Below are positions 41,820-50,989 of a stretch of 64,000 bases of DNA, one piece after another. Both the position numbers and the translations under genes were made by a program. The stretch's first letter is position 1. Every line of letters begins with the position of its first letter. The notes under the pieces are model-generated. The model had not been told where the DNA came from. It saw only the letters and a program-made list of their open reading frames with translations, and did not search any database. This DNA is from Pseudoclavibacter triregionum (GTDB taxonomy: Bacteria; Actinomycetota; Actinomycetes; Actinomycetales; Microbacteriaceae): positions 620,001 through 684,000 of the forward strand of contig OU365335.1 of NCBI GenBank assembly GCA_910822395.1, given 5' to 3'.

Positions 41820-42947
41820 CTACGCCCGCAGCCGGTCGAGCGCCTCGATGGCCTGCTCGGCCATGGAGATGCCGTCGTCGAGCGCCTCGTGCGGCCCGCG
41901 CCCCGGCCCGTACCCGAGGAAGGCGATCCGCCGATCGCGCCGCGACCAGCCCTCGCGCACCCGCGCCATCCCGCCCGACTCCCGGAGCCGCAGCGGCGCG
42001 AGGTGGCGGATCGACTCGCGGAAGCCCGTCGCCCAGAGCACGACGTCGAGCTCCGCCTCACTCCCGTCCGCGAAGCGCACGCCGCGGGGCATGAAGCGCT
42101 CGATCGGTCCGCGTGAATGCAGGTACCCCGAGCGCACCGAGGAGGCGATGCGCCGCGTGAGCGGGATGCCCGAGAGCGACACATCCGAGGGGAAGGCCGA
42201 GCCGCGCGCGAGGATGCGCTCGATTCGCTGATCCGCCTCCGCCGACGCCGGCACGACGCGGCCGCGGCCCATCGACAGGCGCGGCGCCTCGATGAAGTCC
42301 GGCGCTCGCCGCGTCGCCCAGAGCGTCTCCGGCGCCATGAACTCGAGCTCCTGGAGCACCGCGAGGGCGCTGCGGCCGCCGCCGACGACGAGCACGCGGC
42401 GACCGCGGCACTCCTCGAGCGACTCGAGCTCGGCGACATGGAACTGCCTGCCCTGGAATCCGAGCACGCCCGGCGTGAAGGGGATGAACGGGCTCGACCA
42501 GTGGCCCGTCGCGTTGAGGATGATCCGCGCCCGCAGGCTCCGCTCGCGCGCCTGCTCGCCGATCCCGAGCCGGTAGCTCACGGTGAGCTCGGGGCGGCGC
42601 CGGATCGGCTCGACCCGCGTCACGCGGGCCGGGCGCATGACGAAGAGCTCGTACGCGTCCTCGTAGCGGCGGTGGAAGGTCGGGACGGCCTCGCGGGTCG
42701 GCGTCTCGGGGTCGAGGGCGCGGTACTCGAGGCCGAGCTCGGGCATGCCGGGCAGCTCGACGACCTCCTTGGCGAGGCCGATGCGGGAGAAGTCCCAGCC
42801 GCGCTGCCAGGTGCCGCCCGGGGCGGGCTCGGCGTCGAGCACGACGAAGTCCTCGAAGGGCACGAGGCCGAGCGCCTTGAGCGAGTAGGCGGCGGTGAGG
42901 CCGGCCGCGCCTGCGCCGAGGACCGCGATGTCGATGTCCGAGATCAC
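41820..42947 (-). CDS. FAD-dependent NAD(P)-binding oxidoreductase (flavin monooxygenase-like)
   Basis: A 375-residue flavoprotein with an N-terminal FAD motif IAVLGAGAAGLTAAYSL, the pair PAPGGTWQRGWD (GGTW as in YpdA/CzcO-type enzymes) and a second nucleotide motif VLVVGGGRSALAVLQEL for NAD(P)H. A late ATGFRESIRHLAPL segment is also present. It could be a Baeyer-Villiger-like monooxygenase or a thiol-disulfide reductase of the YpdA group; no CxxC is seen, so a classical thioredoxin reductase is excluded. The GTG at 42947 follows GGGGAG. It is a single-gene unit. Confidence 0.85.
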   Translation of the reverse strand: MISDIDIAVLGAGAAGLTAAYSLKALGLVPFEDFVVLDAEPAPGGTWQRGWDFSRIGLAKEVVELPGMPELGLEYRALDPETPTREAVPTFHRRYEDAYELFVMRPARVTRVEPIRRRPELTVSYRLGIGEQARERSLRARIILNATGHWSSPFIPFTPGVLGFQGRQFHVAELESLEECRGRRVLVVGGGRSALAVLQELEFMAPETLWATRRAPDFIEAPRLSMGRGRVVPASAEADQRIERILARGSAFPSDVSLSGIPLTRRIASSVRSGYLHSRGPIERFMPRGVRFADGSEAELDVVLWATGFRESIRHLAPLRLRESGGMARVREGWSRRDRRIAFLGYGPGRGPHEALDDGISMAEQAIEALDRLRA

Positions 42948-43101
42948 TGCACTCCCCGCTCGCCGCCTCGGGACCGGGATGCCGGTCGTCCCCGCCTCGC
43001 CCGCGCGGCCCGACGGGCCCGCGGCGGCTCCCAGCATAGGGACCGGCGCCTGCGCCGGCCTGGCAGGCCGCCGCGCCCGGGGCGGCGCGGGGGCGCCATG
43101 G

Positions 43102-43107
43102 TAGAGT
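43102..43107 (+). promoter_or_regulatory. -10 element (TAGAGT) of the DUF3073 gene
   Basis: TAGAGT matches the actinobacterial TAnnnT pattern 81 bases before the ATG. An AT-rich run (GAGATTTTCG) follows the probable transcription start. Confidence 0.5.
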
Positions 43108-43187
43108 GTCCCGAGATTTTCGTCCATCACCCGGACCTGCGCTGGCGCACGGCGCGCGCGGTCATCTCGAGTCAAAGGGGGTTGCGC

Positions 43188-43418
43188 ATGGGGCGCGGCC
43201 GTCAGAAGGCGAAGCACACCAAGGTGGCTCGCGAGCTGAAGTACTCGGTCCCCGAGACCGACTACGACAAGCTCCAGCGCGAGCTCGGCGTGACCGGCTC
43301 GCACGACTCGCAGGGGGCTCCCGTCGACGAGCTCTCGAAGTGGGCCGAGTACCTCGACGACGAGGACGACGCCGAGGACGACGGCTACGAGCCGATCGCC
43401 CATCAGAAGCTCGCCTAG
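43188..43418 (+). CDS. DUF3073 family protein
   Basis: The 76-residue protein starts MGRGRQKAKHTKVARELKY, the hallmark of this actinobacteria-specific family, followed by SVPETDYDKLQRELGV and an acidic C-terminal half (DDEDDAEDDGYEP). The function is unknown; the basic N-terminus followed by an acidic tail suggests nucleic-acid or protein binding. AAAGGGGG lies eight bases before the ATG. A small SdpI-like gene follows 18 bases later on the same strand. Confidence 0.92.
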   Translation: MGRGRQKAKHTKVARELKYSVPETDYDKLQRELGVTGSHDSQGAPVDELSKWAEYLDDEDDAEDDGYEPIAHQKLA

Positions 43419-43436
43419 GGGCGCGCTCCCTCCCGC

Positions 43437-43832
43437 ATGGATTCGCTCCAGCCGCCGCCGTTCGGCAACGCGCTGCTCATCGCGGCCATCCTCGCGATCG
43501 GCAACGCCTTCGTCATCCTCCAGGTGTGGCTCGGCGCCCGCGGCTCGCTCGACGTGACCGGCTACGCCGGGCTCCGGACGCCGTGGACCCGCCGCTCCCA
43601 GCATGCCTGGGAGGCCGGGCACCGCGCCGCGCTCCCCTGGGCCGTCACGGGCGCCGGCTGCGCGATCCTCGCCGCCATCGCCTCCGTCTTCTTCTCGGGC
43701 ACGGCGACGGGCTACCTCATGGCGCTCGCCATCGCGGTCGCCTGCGCGCTCATCGGAACGGTCGGCGGATGGATCGTCGCGAACGCGGCCGCGAAGCGCG
43801 AGGAGCTCTCGCGCGACCCGTCGGCGCGCTAG
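43437..43832 (+). CDS. SdpI-like membrane protein
   Basis: The 131-residue protein has three to four helices and the SdpI-family segment GLRTPWTRRSQHAWEAGHRAALPW. Family members include immunity proteins against the Bacillus SDP toxin, but most actinobacterial ones are uncharacterised. It follows DUF3073 by 18 bases and probably shares its transcript. Its stop overlaps the stop of the convergent purM gene by four bases, so no terminator lies between them. Confidence 0.75.
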   Translation: MDSLQPPPFGNALLIAAILAIGNAFVILQVWLGARGSLDVTGYAGLRTPWTRRSQHAWEAGHRAALPWAVTGAGCAILAAIASVFFSGTATGYLMALAIAVACALIGTVGGWIVANAAAKREELSRDPSAR

Positions 43833-44953
43833 CGCGAGTACTGCCCGACGAGGCGCACCGCGCCGCCGTCGACGCCCTTCGCGCCCTGCTCGAAGCCCTC
43901 GAGCGAGCGCTCCGCCATCGAGACCTCGCCGGCGCGCCACGAGGGGAGCCCCGCGGCCTCGAGGGCGCGGACGACGTCATCCGCGCGCGTCGGGTCGACG
44001 ATCGCGAACATGCCGATGCCGAGGTTCCACGTGCCCTCGGTGGAGGCGAGCTCGGCGCCCGCCATGTCGGCGAGGACGCGGAAGACGGGCTGCGGCGACC
44101 ATCCACTGCGGTCGATCTCCGTCCAGGATCCCTTCGGCATGACGCGCGCGAGGTTCGCCGCGATCCCGCCGCCCGTGACGTGGCTCATCGCGCGGACGGC
44201 GCCCCCGAGCGACTCGTCGGCGAGGAGCCGCACGAGCGGGCCGGTGTAGAGGCGCGTCGGCTCGAGGAGCGCCTCGCCCCAGGTCGTCCCGAGCTCCTCG
44301 GAGCGGTCCTCGTAGCGGATGCCCCGGTCGGCGAGGATGCGGCGGATGAGCGAGTAGCCGTTCGAGTGCGGGCCGGAGGAGGCCATCGCGATGATCGCGT
44401 CTCCGTCCTGCACGCGCTCGGCGCCGAGCACGCGGTCCGCCTCGACGACGCCCGTCGCGGCGCCCGCGACGTCGTAGTCATCCGGCCCGAGAAGCCCCGG
44501 GTGCTCGGCGGTCTCGCCGCCCGTGAGCGCCGTGCCGGTCTCGGCGCAGGCGCGGGCGATGCCGGCGACGATCGCGGCGATGCGCTCGGGCACGACGCGG
44601 CCGCAGGCGATGTAGTCGGTCATGAAGAGCGGGCGCGCGCCGACCACGACGATGTCGTCGACGACCATGCCGACGAGGTCCTGGCCGATGGTGTCGTGCT
44701 GGTCGATGGCCTGCGCGATGGCGACCTTCGTGCCGACGCCGTCCGTCGAGGTGGCGAGGAGGGGCTTCCGCATGCCGACGAGCGCGGAGGCGTCGAAGAG
44801 GCCCGCGAAGCCGCCGACGCCGCCCAGGACCTCGGGCCCGTGCGTGCGCTGCACGGCCTGCTTCATGAGCTCGACGGCGAGGTCGCCGGCGCGCGTGTCG
44901 ACGCCGGCCTGCGCGTAGAGGTCCTGCTCGGGGTTCATCTGCTCATCGGCCAC
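43829..44953 (-). CDS. purM: Phosphoribosylformylglycinamidine cyclo-ligase PurM (AIR synthetase)
   Basis: A 374-residue enzyme that closes the imidazole ring, FGAM to AIR, with ATP (purine step 5). Motifs include YAQAGVDTRAGD, GGFAGLFD, LLATSTDGVGTKVAIA, GMVVDDIVVVGARPLFMTDYI, ALTGGETAEHPG, SSGPHSNGYSLIRR and SHVTGGGIAANLARVMP. GTG 44953 lies six bases after TAGGCT, suggesting a leaderless start; ATG 44938 is an alternative. The C-terminal 35 residues extend slightly beyond the family core. It is transcribed alone leftward and converges with the SdpI-like gene. Confidence 0.97.
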   Translation of the reverse strand: MADEQMNPEQDLYAQAGVDTRAGDLAVELMKQAVQRTHGPEVLGGVGGFAGLFDASALVGMRKPLLATSTDGVGTKVAIAQAIDQHDTIGQDLVGMVVDDIVVVGARPLFMTDYIACGRVVPERIAAIVAGIARACAETGTALTGGETAEHPGLLGPDDYDVAGAATGVVEADRVLGAERVQDGDAIIAMASSGPHSNGYSLIRRILADRGIRYEDRSEELGTTWGEALLEPTRLYTGPLVRLLADESLGGAVRAMSHVTGGGIAANLARVMPKGSWTEIDRSGWSPQPVFRVLADMAGAELASTEGTWNLGIGMFAIVDPTRADDVVRALEAAGLPSWRAGEVSMAERSLEGFEQGAKGVDGGAVRLVGQYSR

Positions 44954-44959
44954 CCGCCC

Positions 44960-44965
44960 AGCCTA
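44960..44965 (-). promoter_or_regulatory. -10 element (TAGGCT), leaderless start of purM
   Basis: TAGGCT lies six bases before the GTG start on the minus strand, with no ribosome-binding site between. Confidence 0.5.
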
Positions 44966-45037
44966 TCCGGCCGGATGCCCGCCGCCCCGGCTCGCGGGCA
45001 GGCCCGCTGCCCCTGCCCGCTGCCCCTGCCCGACGCC

Positions 45038-45856
45038 CTAGCCGCGCAGCCGCGCGACGAGCGCGTCGAGCTCGGCGTCCTCGAGCCCCGCCCGCGAGAG
45101 CGCCGCGCGGGCGTCGAAGCCGTCGAGCTGCTCCGCGAGGGCGTCCTCGAGCGTGAAGCCGCGCTTCGCGAGGTTCTCCTCGACCCAGCCGCTCGGGTCC
45201 GGGAAGTCCATCCGCGCGAAGAAGGGGCGCAGCTCCTCGACCGAGCGGACGTAGTCGTCGACGATCGCCTCGGGCTCGACGCCCGCGAGCGCGAGCAGGG
45301 CGAAGGTCGTGAGGCCCGTGCGATCCCGGCCGATGGCGCAGTGGTAGAGCACGCCGCCCGGCGCCTTCGCGATCGTGCGGAGCACGGCGACGACGCGGCG
45401 CGGATGCTCCTCGATGACGGGGCGGAAGAAGCGCGGCGAGCCGAGCCGCCCCTCCTCGCGCATCCGCGCCCAGAACGCCCTGTCGGCCGTGTTGTCGAGC
45501 GGCACGCGCACCGCGAAGACGCCCTCGGGCATGGGCGGCTCGGGCGTCGGCGGCACCCGGTGCGCGTTCGCCTGCGCCTCCTCCGCGCTCTTCGGCTCGA
45601 GGCGCGTCTCGAAGTCGTTCCGGAGGTCGAGCACCGTGCCGATGCCGTGCGCCTGCATCGCGATGAGCGCCTCCTCGGTGGCGTAGCGCAGGTCGGCCGA
45701 GCGCACGAGCGAGCGGGATCGCGTCACCTCGCCGTCGACCGTCGGCAGCCCGCCGAGATCGCGCGCGTTGTAGACGCCCTCCCAGCGGAGGGCGCGGTGG
45801 TCGGAGGCGGGCCGGTCGTCGACCGCGGGGACGTCGCGCGAGCTCATGCGGGCCAT
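45038..45856 (-). CDS. Tyrosine-protein phosphatase (dual-specificity-like, Y_phosphatase3)
   Basis: The 272-residue protein has the P-loop signature HCAIGRDRTG (Cys nucleophile, about residues 168-177) and the upstream NARDLGGLPTVDG and LRSADLRYATEEALIAM segments typical of the bacterial Y_phosphatase3 group. It removes phosphate from tyrosine or possibly phosphoinositides; the substrate is unknown. The start at 45856 could also be the ATG four codons later. It is leftward, upstream of purM by 84 bases, and not obviously linked in function. Confidence 0.9.
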   Translation of the reverse strand: MARMSSRDVPAVDDRPASDHRALRWEGVYNARDLGGLPTVDGEVTRSRSLVRSADLRYATEEALIAMQAHGIGTVLDLRNDFETRLEPKSAEEAQANAHRVPPTPEPPMPEGVFAVRVPLDNTADRAFWARMREEGRLGSPRFFRPVIEEHPRRVVAVLRTIAKAPGGVLYHCAIGRDRTGLTTFALLALAGVEPEAIVDDYVRSVEELRPFFARMDFPDPSGWVEENLAKRGFTLEDALAEQLDGFDARAALSRAGLEDAELDALVARLRG

Positions 45857-46039
45857 GGTGCCCGGCCATCGTGAACGCGGCGAGCGGCCGCGCGCGCATC
45901 GGCCTCACCCCGGCCCCGCCGACGCCCCCGCGTCGCGTGAGAGAATCGGAGAAGGCCCTCGCGACGCCCGCGCCCCGCGGATCGCGCCCCGGCCCGCTCT
46001 CCCATCCCCGCTCTCTCCTCCCTAAGGAGCCACCCCAGC

Positions 46040-47497
46040 GTGTGCGGCATCGTCGGCCATGTCTCGTCCGGTCCGGTCAACCAGCAGATCTACGACTCGC
46101 TCCTGCTCCTGCAGCACCGCGGGCAGGACTCCACCGGCATCGCCACCGCCGACGGCGCGACCTTCCACATGGTGAAGACGAAGGGCCACGTCCGCGAGGG
46201 CTACCGCACGCGCGACATGCGCTCGCTGCTCGGCAACATGGGCCTCGGGCACGTCCGCTACGCGACGGCGGGCTCGGCGAAGCGCGAGGACGAGGTCCAG
46301 CCGTTCTACGTGAACGCCCCGTACGGCATCATCCTGGTCCACAACGGCAACCTCACGAACACGCGCGAGCTCAGCGACGAGCTCTACCGCGTCGACCGCC
46401 GCCACCTCAACTCCGAGTCCGACACGGAGCTGCTCCTCAACGTCCTCGCGAACGAGCTCCAGGCCCGCATCTCAGGCGACGAGCTCACGCCGGACGAGCT
46501 CTTCGACGCGATCTCCGGCCTCCACGAGCGCGTGGAGGGGTCGTACGCCTCGATCGCGCTCATCTCGGGCCTCGGCCTCGTCGCCTTCCGCGACCCCTTC
46601 GGCATCCGCCCGCTCATCCTCGGTCGCCGCGACGGCGAGCACGGCGCGGATGAGTGGGTCGTCGCCTCGGAGTCGCTCGTGCTCGAGTCGGGCGGCTACG
46701 AGATCGTCCGCGACGTCGCGCCCGGCGAGGCGATCGTCATCACGGAGTCCGGCGAGCTCTTCTCGCGCCAGTGCGCGGCGACGACGCGCCTCGCGCCCTG
46801 CTCGTTCGAGTACGTCTACCTCGCGCGCCCCGACTCGGTCATGAACGGCATCTCGGTCTACGAGTCGCGCCTGCGCATGGGCCAGAAGCTCGCCGAGAAG
46901 GCGAAGCGCGAGCTGCGGGCCGGCGACATCGACGTGCTCATGCCGATCCCCGACTCGGCCCGCCCCTCGGCGATGGAGATGGCCGCCGTGCTCGGCGTCC
47001 CGTACCGCGAGGGCTTCTACAAGAACCGCTACGTCGGCCGGACGTTCATCATGCCGGGCCAGAAGGTGCGCAAGAAGTCGGTGCGCCAGAAGCTCAACGC
47101 GCTCTCGCGCGAGTTCGAGGGCAAGAACGTGCTCCTCGTGGACGACTCGATCGTGCGCGGGACGACCTCGAAGGAGATCGTCGACATGGCGCGCCAGGCC
47201 GGCGCGAAGTCGGTGACCTTCGCGAGCGCGGCGCCCGCCGTGCGCCACCCGCACGTCTACGGCATCAACATGCCGACGCGCGGCGAGCTCGCCGCGAACG
47301 GCCGCTCGACCGAGGAGGTCGCGGCCGCGATCGGCGCCGACCGGCTCATCTACCAGGACGTCGAGGATCTCGCCGAGGCGATCACCCGCGGCTCCGACAT
47401 CGCCGAGCTCGACCTCTCCTGCTTCACGGGCGAGTACGTCACGGGCACCGTGACGCCGGAGTACCTCGCCTGGCTCGAGGCGAACCGCACGAGCTAG
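46040..47497 (+). CDS. purF: Amidophosphoribosyltransferase PurF
   Basis: The 485-residue enzyme of purine step 1 transfers the glutamine amide to PRPP. The start GTG is directly followed by Cys2 (CGIVGHVS), the N-terminal nucleophile after Met removal. The glutaminase part has LLLQHRGQDSTGIA and VRYATAGSA. The phosphoribosyltransferase part has the PRPP loop LLVDDSIVRGTTSKEI. AAGGAG lies 11 bases before the GTG. Its 3' end overlaps the convergent agmatine deiminase frame by 59 bases. Cysteines in the C-terminal region (QCAATTRLAPCSFEY, DLSCF) could carry the Fe-S cluster found in Bacillus-type PurF. Confidence 0.97.
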   Translation: MCGIVGHVSSGPVNQQIYDSLLLLQHRGQDSTGIATADGATFHMVKTKGHVREGYRTRDMRSLLGNMGLGHVRYATAGSAKREDEVQPFYVNAPYGIILVHNGNLTNTRELSDELYRVDRRHLNSESDTELLLNVLANELQARISGDELTPDELFDAISGLHERVEGSYASIALISGLGLVAFRDPFGIRPLILGRRDGEHGADEWVVASESLVLESGGYEIVRDVAPGEAIVITESGELFSRQCAATTRLAPCSFEYVYLARPDSVMNGISVYESRLRMGQKLAEKAKRELRAGDIDVLMPIPDSARPSAMEMAAVLGVPYREGFYKNRYVGRTFIMPGQKVRKKSVRQKLNALSREFEGKNVLLVDDSIVRGTTSKEIVDMARQAGAKSVTFASAAPAVRHPHVYGINMPTRGELAANGRSTEEVAAAIGADRLIYQDVEDLAEAITRGSDIAELDLSCFTGEYVTGTVTPEYLAWLEANRTS

Positions 47498-48644
47498 GCG
47501 CGGGCCGAATCGACTCGCGCGGGCCAGGTGCGGCATCGTCGCGTCTCGATGCCGTTCGCGGCCCGGATCGCTCGACCTTCGGCTGCTGCTGCGTGATGCA
47601 GTGGATGCCGCCGCCGCGCGCGAAGAGCGGCCGCGCATCGACCGCCACGATCTCGCGCTCCGGGTAGGCCTCGCGCAGGATGGCCGCCGCCTCGGCGTCC
47701 GCGGGGTCGTCGAAGGCGCAGGCGATGACCATCCCGTTCGCGACGAGGTGGTTCACGTACGACCAGTCGACCCAGCCCTCGGCGTCGGAGACCTGCCGCG
47801 GGGCGGGGAGCGGGAGGAGCTCGAGCGAGCGGCCGCGGGCATCCCGCGCGGCCGCGAGCTCCGAACGCAGCTTCGCGGCGATGCGATGGTCGGGATGGCG
47901 GTCGTCGCGCTGCTCGTGGACGAGCACGCGCCCCGGCTCCGCGAAGGCCGCGACGAGGTCGACGTGGCCGCGCGTGCCGAACTCCTCCGAGTCGCGCGCG
48001 AGGCCGCGGGAGAGCCAGATCGCCGTCTCGGCGCCGATCGTCCGCGCCATCACGGCCTCGATCTCCGCCTCGGAGGCACCGGAGTTCCGGCCCGGGTCGA
48101 GCTGGACGGTGCGGGTGAGGAGCACCGTGCCCTCGCCGTCGACCTGGATGCCGCCGCCCTCGTTCACGATGGGCGCATCGACGCGCGTCGCTCTGGCAAG
48201 CTCGGCGACGACGCGCCCGACCTCGGCGTCGTGCCGCCAGATCGCCCAGGCCTGCTGGCCCCAGCCGTTGAAGCGCCAGCACGCCGCGCCGAGCTCGCGC
48301 GAGCCGTCCTCCCGCTCGCGGACGACGAAGCTCGGGCCGATATCGCGCATCCACGCGTCGTCGAGCGGGCACTCGACGAGCTCGACCTCCGAGCCGAGGC
48401 GGCGGACGGCGTGCTCGCGCTGCGAGGGGTCGACGAGCATCGTGACCGGCTCGGCGCCCGCGACGGCGTTCGCGACGGCGGCCCAGGCGTCGCGCGCCTC
48501 CTCGGCCTCCTCGAGCGTGTCGCCGAGCGTGTAGCCGCCCGTGGGCCAGGCCATCCAGGTGCGCTCGTGCGGATCGCCCTCATGCGGCATCCGCCAGCGC
48601 GGCTCGGGTGCGCCGTCGGCGCGGTGGTCGCTCGGTGACGTCAC
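47439..48644 (-). CDS. aguA: Agmatine deiminase (peptidylarginine-deiminase fold)
   Basis: The protein has 401 residues. Conserved segments are HERTWMAWPTG, DDAWMRDIGPSFV, NEGGGIQVDGEGTVL and GTRGHVDLVAAF, and the catalytic cysteine is in GGGIHCITQQQP. It hydrolyses agmatine to N-carbamoylputrescine and ammonia, towards putrescine. Family members usually end just after the cysteine motif; here about 42 Arg/Pro/Ser-rich residues follow, read antisense to the purF 3' end. The GTG at 48644 follows GAGGAG. A LacI-type regulator gene lies immediately upstream on the same strand. Confidence 0.93.
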   Translation of the reverse strand: MTSPSDHRADGAPEPRWRMPHEGDPHERTWMAWPTGGYTLGDTLEEAEEARDAWAAVANAVAGAEPVTMLVDPSQREHAVRRLGSEVELVECPLDDAWMRDIGPSFVVREREDGSRELGAACWRFNGWGQQAWAIWRHDAEVGRVVAELARATRVDAPIVNEGGGIQVDGEGTVLLTRTVQLDPGRNSGASEAEIEAVMARTIGAETAIWLSRGLARDSEEFGTRGHVDLVAAFAEPGRVLVHEQRDDRHPDHRIAAKLRSELAAARDARGRSLELLPLPAPRQVSDAEGWVDWSYVNHLVANGMVIACAFDDPADAEAAAILREAYPEREIVAVDARPLFARGGGIHCITQQQPKVERSGPRTASRRDDAAPGPRESIRPAPSSCGSPRARRGTPASRCP

Positions 48645-48782
48645 GGGGATCTCCTCGTCGCGCGGCCGGCCTCGTCGCCGGCATCCGGCGCCGCCGCGGA
48701 TCGCGCGGGCGGGCGCCTCGCGGCGAGGCTACCAGCGGGCGGCGCAGCTGTCAGGACCGGCGAGCGCCGCGGCTTCCCAGGC

Positions 48783-49808
48783 TCAGCACGCGGCGTGCGG
48801 CACCCGCGTGAGCGGCGCCGTCGAGGCGCGCAGGCGCAGCTCGACCGGCACGACCGTGCGGCGCTCGGCGTCGGAGAGCTCGCCGTCCGAGGCGACGATC
48901 CGCTCGATGAGCTCCGCCGCCGCGGCGCCGAGCGCGCGCGACTGGAGGTCGAGCGAGGTGACGGGGCTCGGCGAGGCGCGGTTCGCGACGCCGTCGACGC
49001 AGGTCGCGAGCATGAGGTCCTCGCCGACGACGCGGCCGACGCGCGAGGCGGCGGCGCGGATGCTCGGCATGGGGCCGTCCGGGGCGACGAGCACGGCGTC
49101 GACGTCCGGGTTCCCGCGGAAGAACTCCTCGGCGAAGGCCACGAGCTCCTCGCTCGAGACCTTCGGCAGCTCGACGATCCGCACCTCGATGCCCGTCTCG
49201 GCCGTGAAGCGCGCGAGGCCGTCGCGGAGCATGCGGCCGCGGGTCGAGCGGATGCCCGGGGCGAAGAGCGCGGGGCGCCGCGCGCCGGAGTCGCGCATGT
49301 GGAGGAGGATGTCGCGCGTCGCCTCCGGGACGGTCGTGCTCACGACGCCCTGCGCCTCGCCGGGCACGCCCTCGGGCAGCTCCTCGATCGAGACGGCGGG
49401 GGTGCGGGAGCCGAGGATGCTCGCGGCGACAGGGTCGCCGTCGTGCACGTCGATGAGGATCGCGCCGTCGATGTGGGCGCTCGCCGCCGCGTTCGGGCAT
49501 CCGCCGATGAGGGTGAGCGAGTGTCCGTGCTCCTTGAGCACGTCGAGCACGCCGAACACCACCTCCATGTAGAAGGCGAGGTTCGTCGCGTGCTCGGGGA
49601 GGTAGACGCCGATGGCGCCCGCCGAGCCGCGGCGGAGGTTCCGCGCGCCGACGTTCGCGACGTAGCCGAGCTCGTCGGCGGCGGCCTTCACGCGACCGCG
49701 CGTCGCCTCGGAGACGCCGGGGCGGCCGGAGAGAGCGACCGAGGCTGCGCCGATGCTCACGCCGGCGCGCTGCGCCACGTCGCGCAGGGTGACTCGCTCC
49801 CGCTTCAT
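48783..49808 (-). CDS. LacI family transcriptional regulator
   Basis: A 341-residue regulator with an N-terminal LacI helix-turn-helix (VTLRDVAQRAGVSIGAASVALSGRPGVSEATRGRVKAAADELGYVAN) and a periplasmic-binding-protein-like effector domain (GAIGVYLPEHATNLAFYMEV, ending VVPVELRLRAST). It follows a small membrane protein gene by ten bases and precedes aguA by 138 bases. It may control aguA or catabolic genes elsewhere; the ligand cannot be predicted. Confidence 0.92.
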   Translation of the reverse strand: MKRERVTLRDVAQRAGVSIGAASVALSGRPGVSEATRGRVKAAADELGYVANVGARNLRRGSAGAIGVYLPEHATNLAFYMEVVFGVLDVLKEHGHSLTLIGGCPNAAASAHIDGAILIDVHDGDPVAASILGSRTPAVSIEELPEGVPGEAQGVVSTTVPEATRDILLHMRDSGARRPALFAPGIRSTRGRMLRDGLARFTAETGIEVRIVELPKVSSEELVAFAEEFFRGNPDVDAVLVAPDGPMPSIRAAASRVGRVVGEDLMLATCVDGVANRASPSPVTSLDLQSRALGAAAAELIERIVASDGELSDAERRTVVPVELRLRASTAPLTRVPHAAC

Positions 49809-49818
49809 CGTCCCGGTC

Positions 49819-50310
49819 CTAGCGCTCTGCCCGGCCGAGGTCGGCGGCGTCGCCGGCGGGGGCCGAGGCGGCCGCGTCGGGGTCGGTGACGTGGAGCGGC
49901 TCGTCGGCGTCCTCGCGGCGCAGGAGCACGGGCTCGCCCTTCGAGCGGCCGAGGAGCGAGCCGATGAGGCCGAGGAGGCCGATGCCGGCGGGCACGAGGA
50001 AGAGGGCGAGGAAGCCGAAGACCTGGCCGTCCGAGTACTGGCGCTCGCCCATGGGCACCGGCTGGTCGGGCCAGAAGTACGCGAGGCCGAGCGCGAGGAG
50101 GAGGCCGAGGATCGCGCCGAGGCCGAGGAAGACCTCGATGCGCGGGACGCGGCGGAGGACCGCGGGCTGCTCCGAGGGCAGCTCGGGCTCCGCGTCGGCC
50201 GCCTCGGCGCCATCGGGAGCCTGCAGCTCGAGGTCGAGGCGCTCGGCGCGGTCCTCGATGCCGTCGCGCGCCGTGGAGGGCGCGAGCGGGTCCTGATCGG
50301 AAGCGGTCAT
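49819..50310 (-). CDS. Small membrane protein of unknown function
   Basis: The 163-residue protein has an acidic N-terminal 55 residues, two hydrophobic helices (about 62-82 and 98-120; IEVFLGLGAILGLLLALGLAYFW and GQVFGFLALFLVPAGIGLLGLIGSLLG) and an acidic C-terminus. I do not recognise a family. The start may be ATG 50310 or 50319. The stop lies ten bases before the LacI start, so the two are probably co-transcribed. Confidence 0.7.
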   Translation of the reverse strand: MTASDQDPLAPSTARDGIEDRAERLDLELQAPDGAEAADAEPELPSEQPAVLRRVPRIEVFLGLGAILGLLLALGLAYFWPDQPVPMGERQYSDGQVFGFLALFLVPAGIGLLGLIGSLLGRSKGEPVLLRREDADEPLHVTDPDAAASAPAGDAADLGRAER

Positions 50311-50580
50311 GACGCCCATTGTCGCCCATCGAGGCGCGCATTCGGATCTCGTGACCGAAGGTGACGGCGCGAAGCCCGTGGTGATGGTCCCCACGCCCTG
50401 CCTGCGCCAGCGCGCCTCGGTCCGAGGCCGCCCGATCGCCATCGATTCGGTCGCGTTCGCCCAGGTCCCGTCGGCGCGTCGGGGGGATGCGCAGAGGTGC
50501 GTCCGAAACGCGCCGAGCGGGCTGCGCCGCGAGGATGCACGCCGCTGCGTCAGACAGCCGGCGAGCCGGCGCGGCACCCC

Positions 50581-50952
50581 TCAGCCGCGCCGGATGATCG
50601 GCAGCAGCGGCGCGAGATCCGCCCGCGTGCCCGAGGCGAGCACGCGGCCGGCCTCGAGCTCCTCGTCCCAGCCGAGCCGACCGATCGCGAGGCCGAGCCA
50701 CACCTCGGGCGCGAGCTCCACGACGTTCGGGGGCGTCCCGCGCGTGTGCCGCGGGCCCTCGACGCACTGCACCGCGCCGAAGGGCGGCACGCGCACCTCG
50801 ACGCTCGAGCCCGGGAAGCGCTCGGCGAGGGCCTGGAGCGTCCAGCGGACGGCCGTCGCGACGGTCATCCGCTCGCGCCCGCCCGCGAGCCACGCGTCGA
50901 GCGCGGAGAGCCCCGCCGCCTCGTCGATGCGCCTCGTCGCCATGCCGTCCAT
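50581..50952 (-). CDS. Sterol carrier family protein
   Basis: The 123-residue protein (120 if ATG 50943 is used) matches small actinobacterial proteins annotated as sterol carrier family: RIDEAAGLSALDAWL, TVATAVRWTLQALAERFPGSSVEVRVPPFGAVQCVEG and APEVWLGLAIGRLGWDEEL. The SCP-2-like fold binds lipids, but function here is unknown. It is divergent from purD, 49 bases away, as often seen in Microbacteriaceae as far as I recall. Confidence 0.82.
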   Translation of the reverse strand: MDGMATRRIDEAAGLSALDAWLAGGRERMTVATAVRWTLQALAERFPGSSVEVRVPPFGAVQCVEGPRHTRGTPPNVVELAPEVWLGLAIGRLGWDEELEAGRVLASGTRADLAPLLPIIRRG

Positions 50953-50989
50953 GCTCGCACGCGGGCCGCGACCGCGCCGGGCCCGCCGG

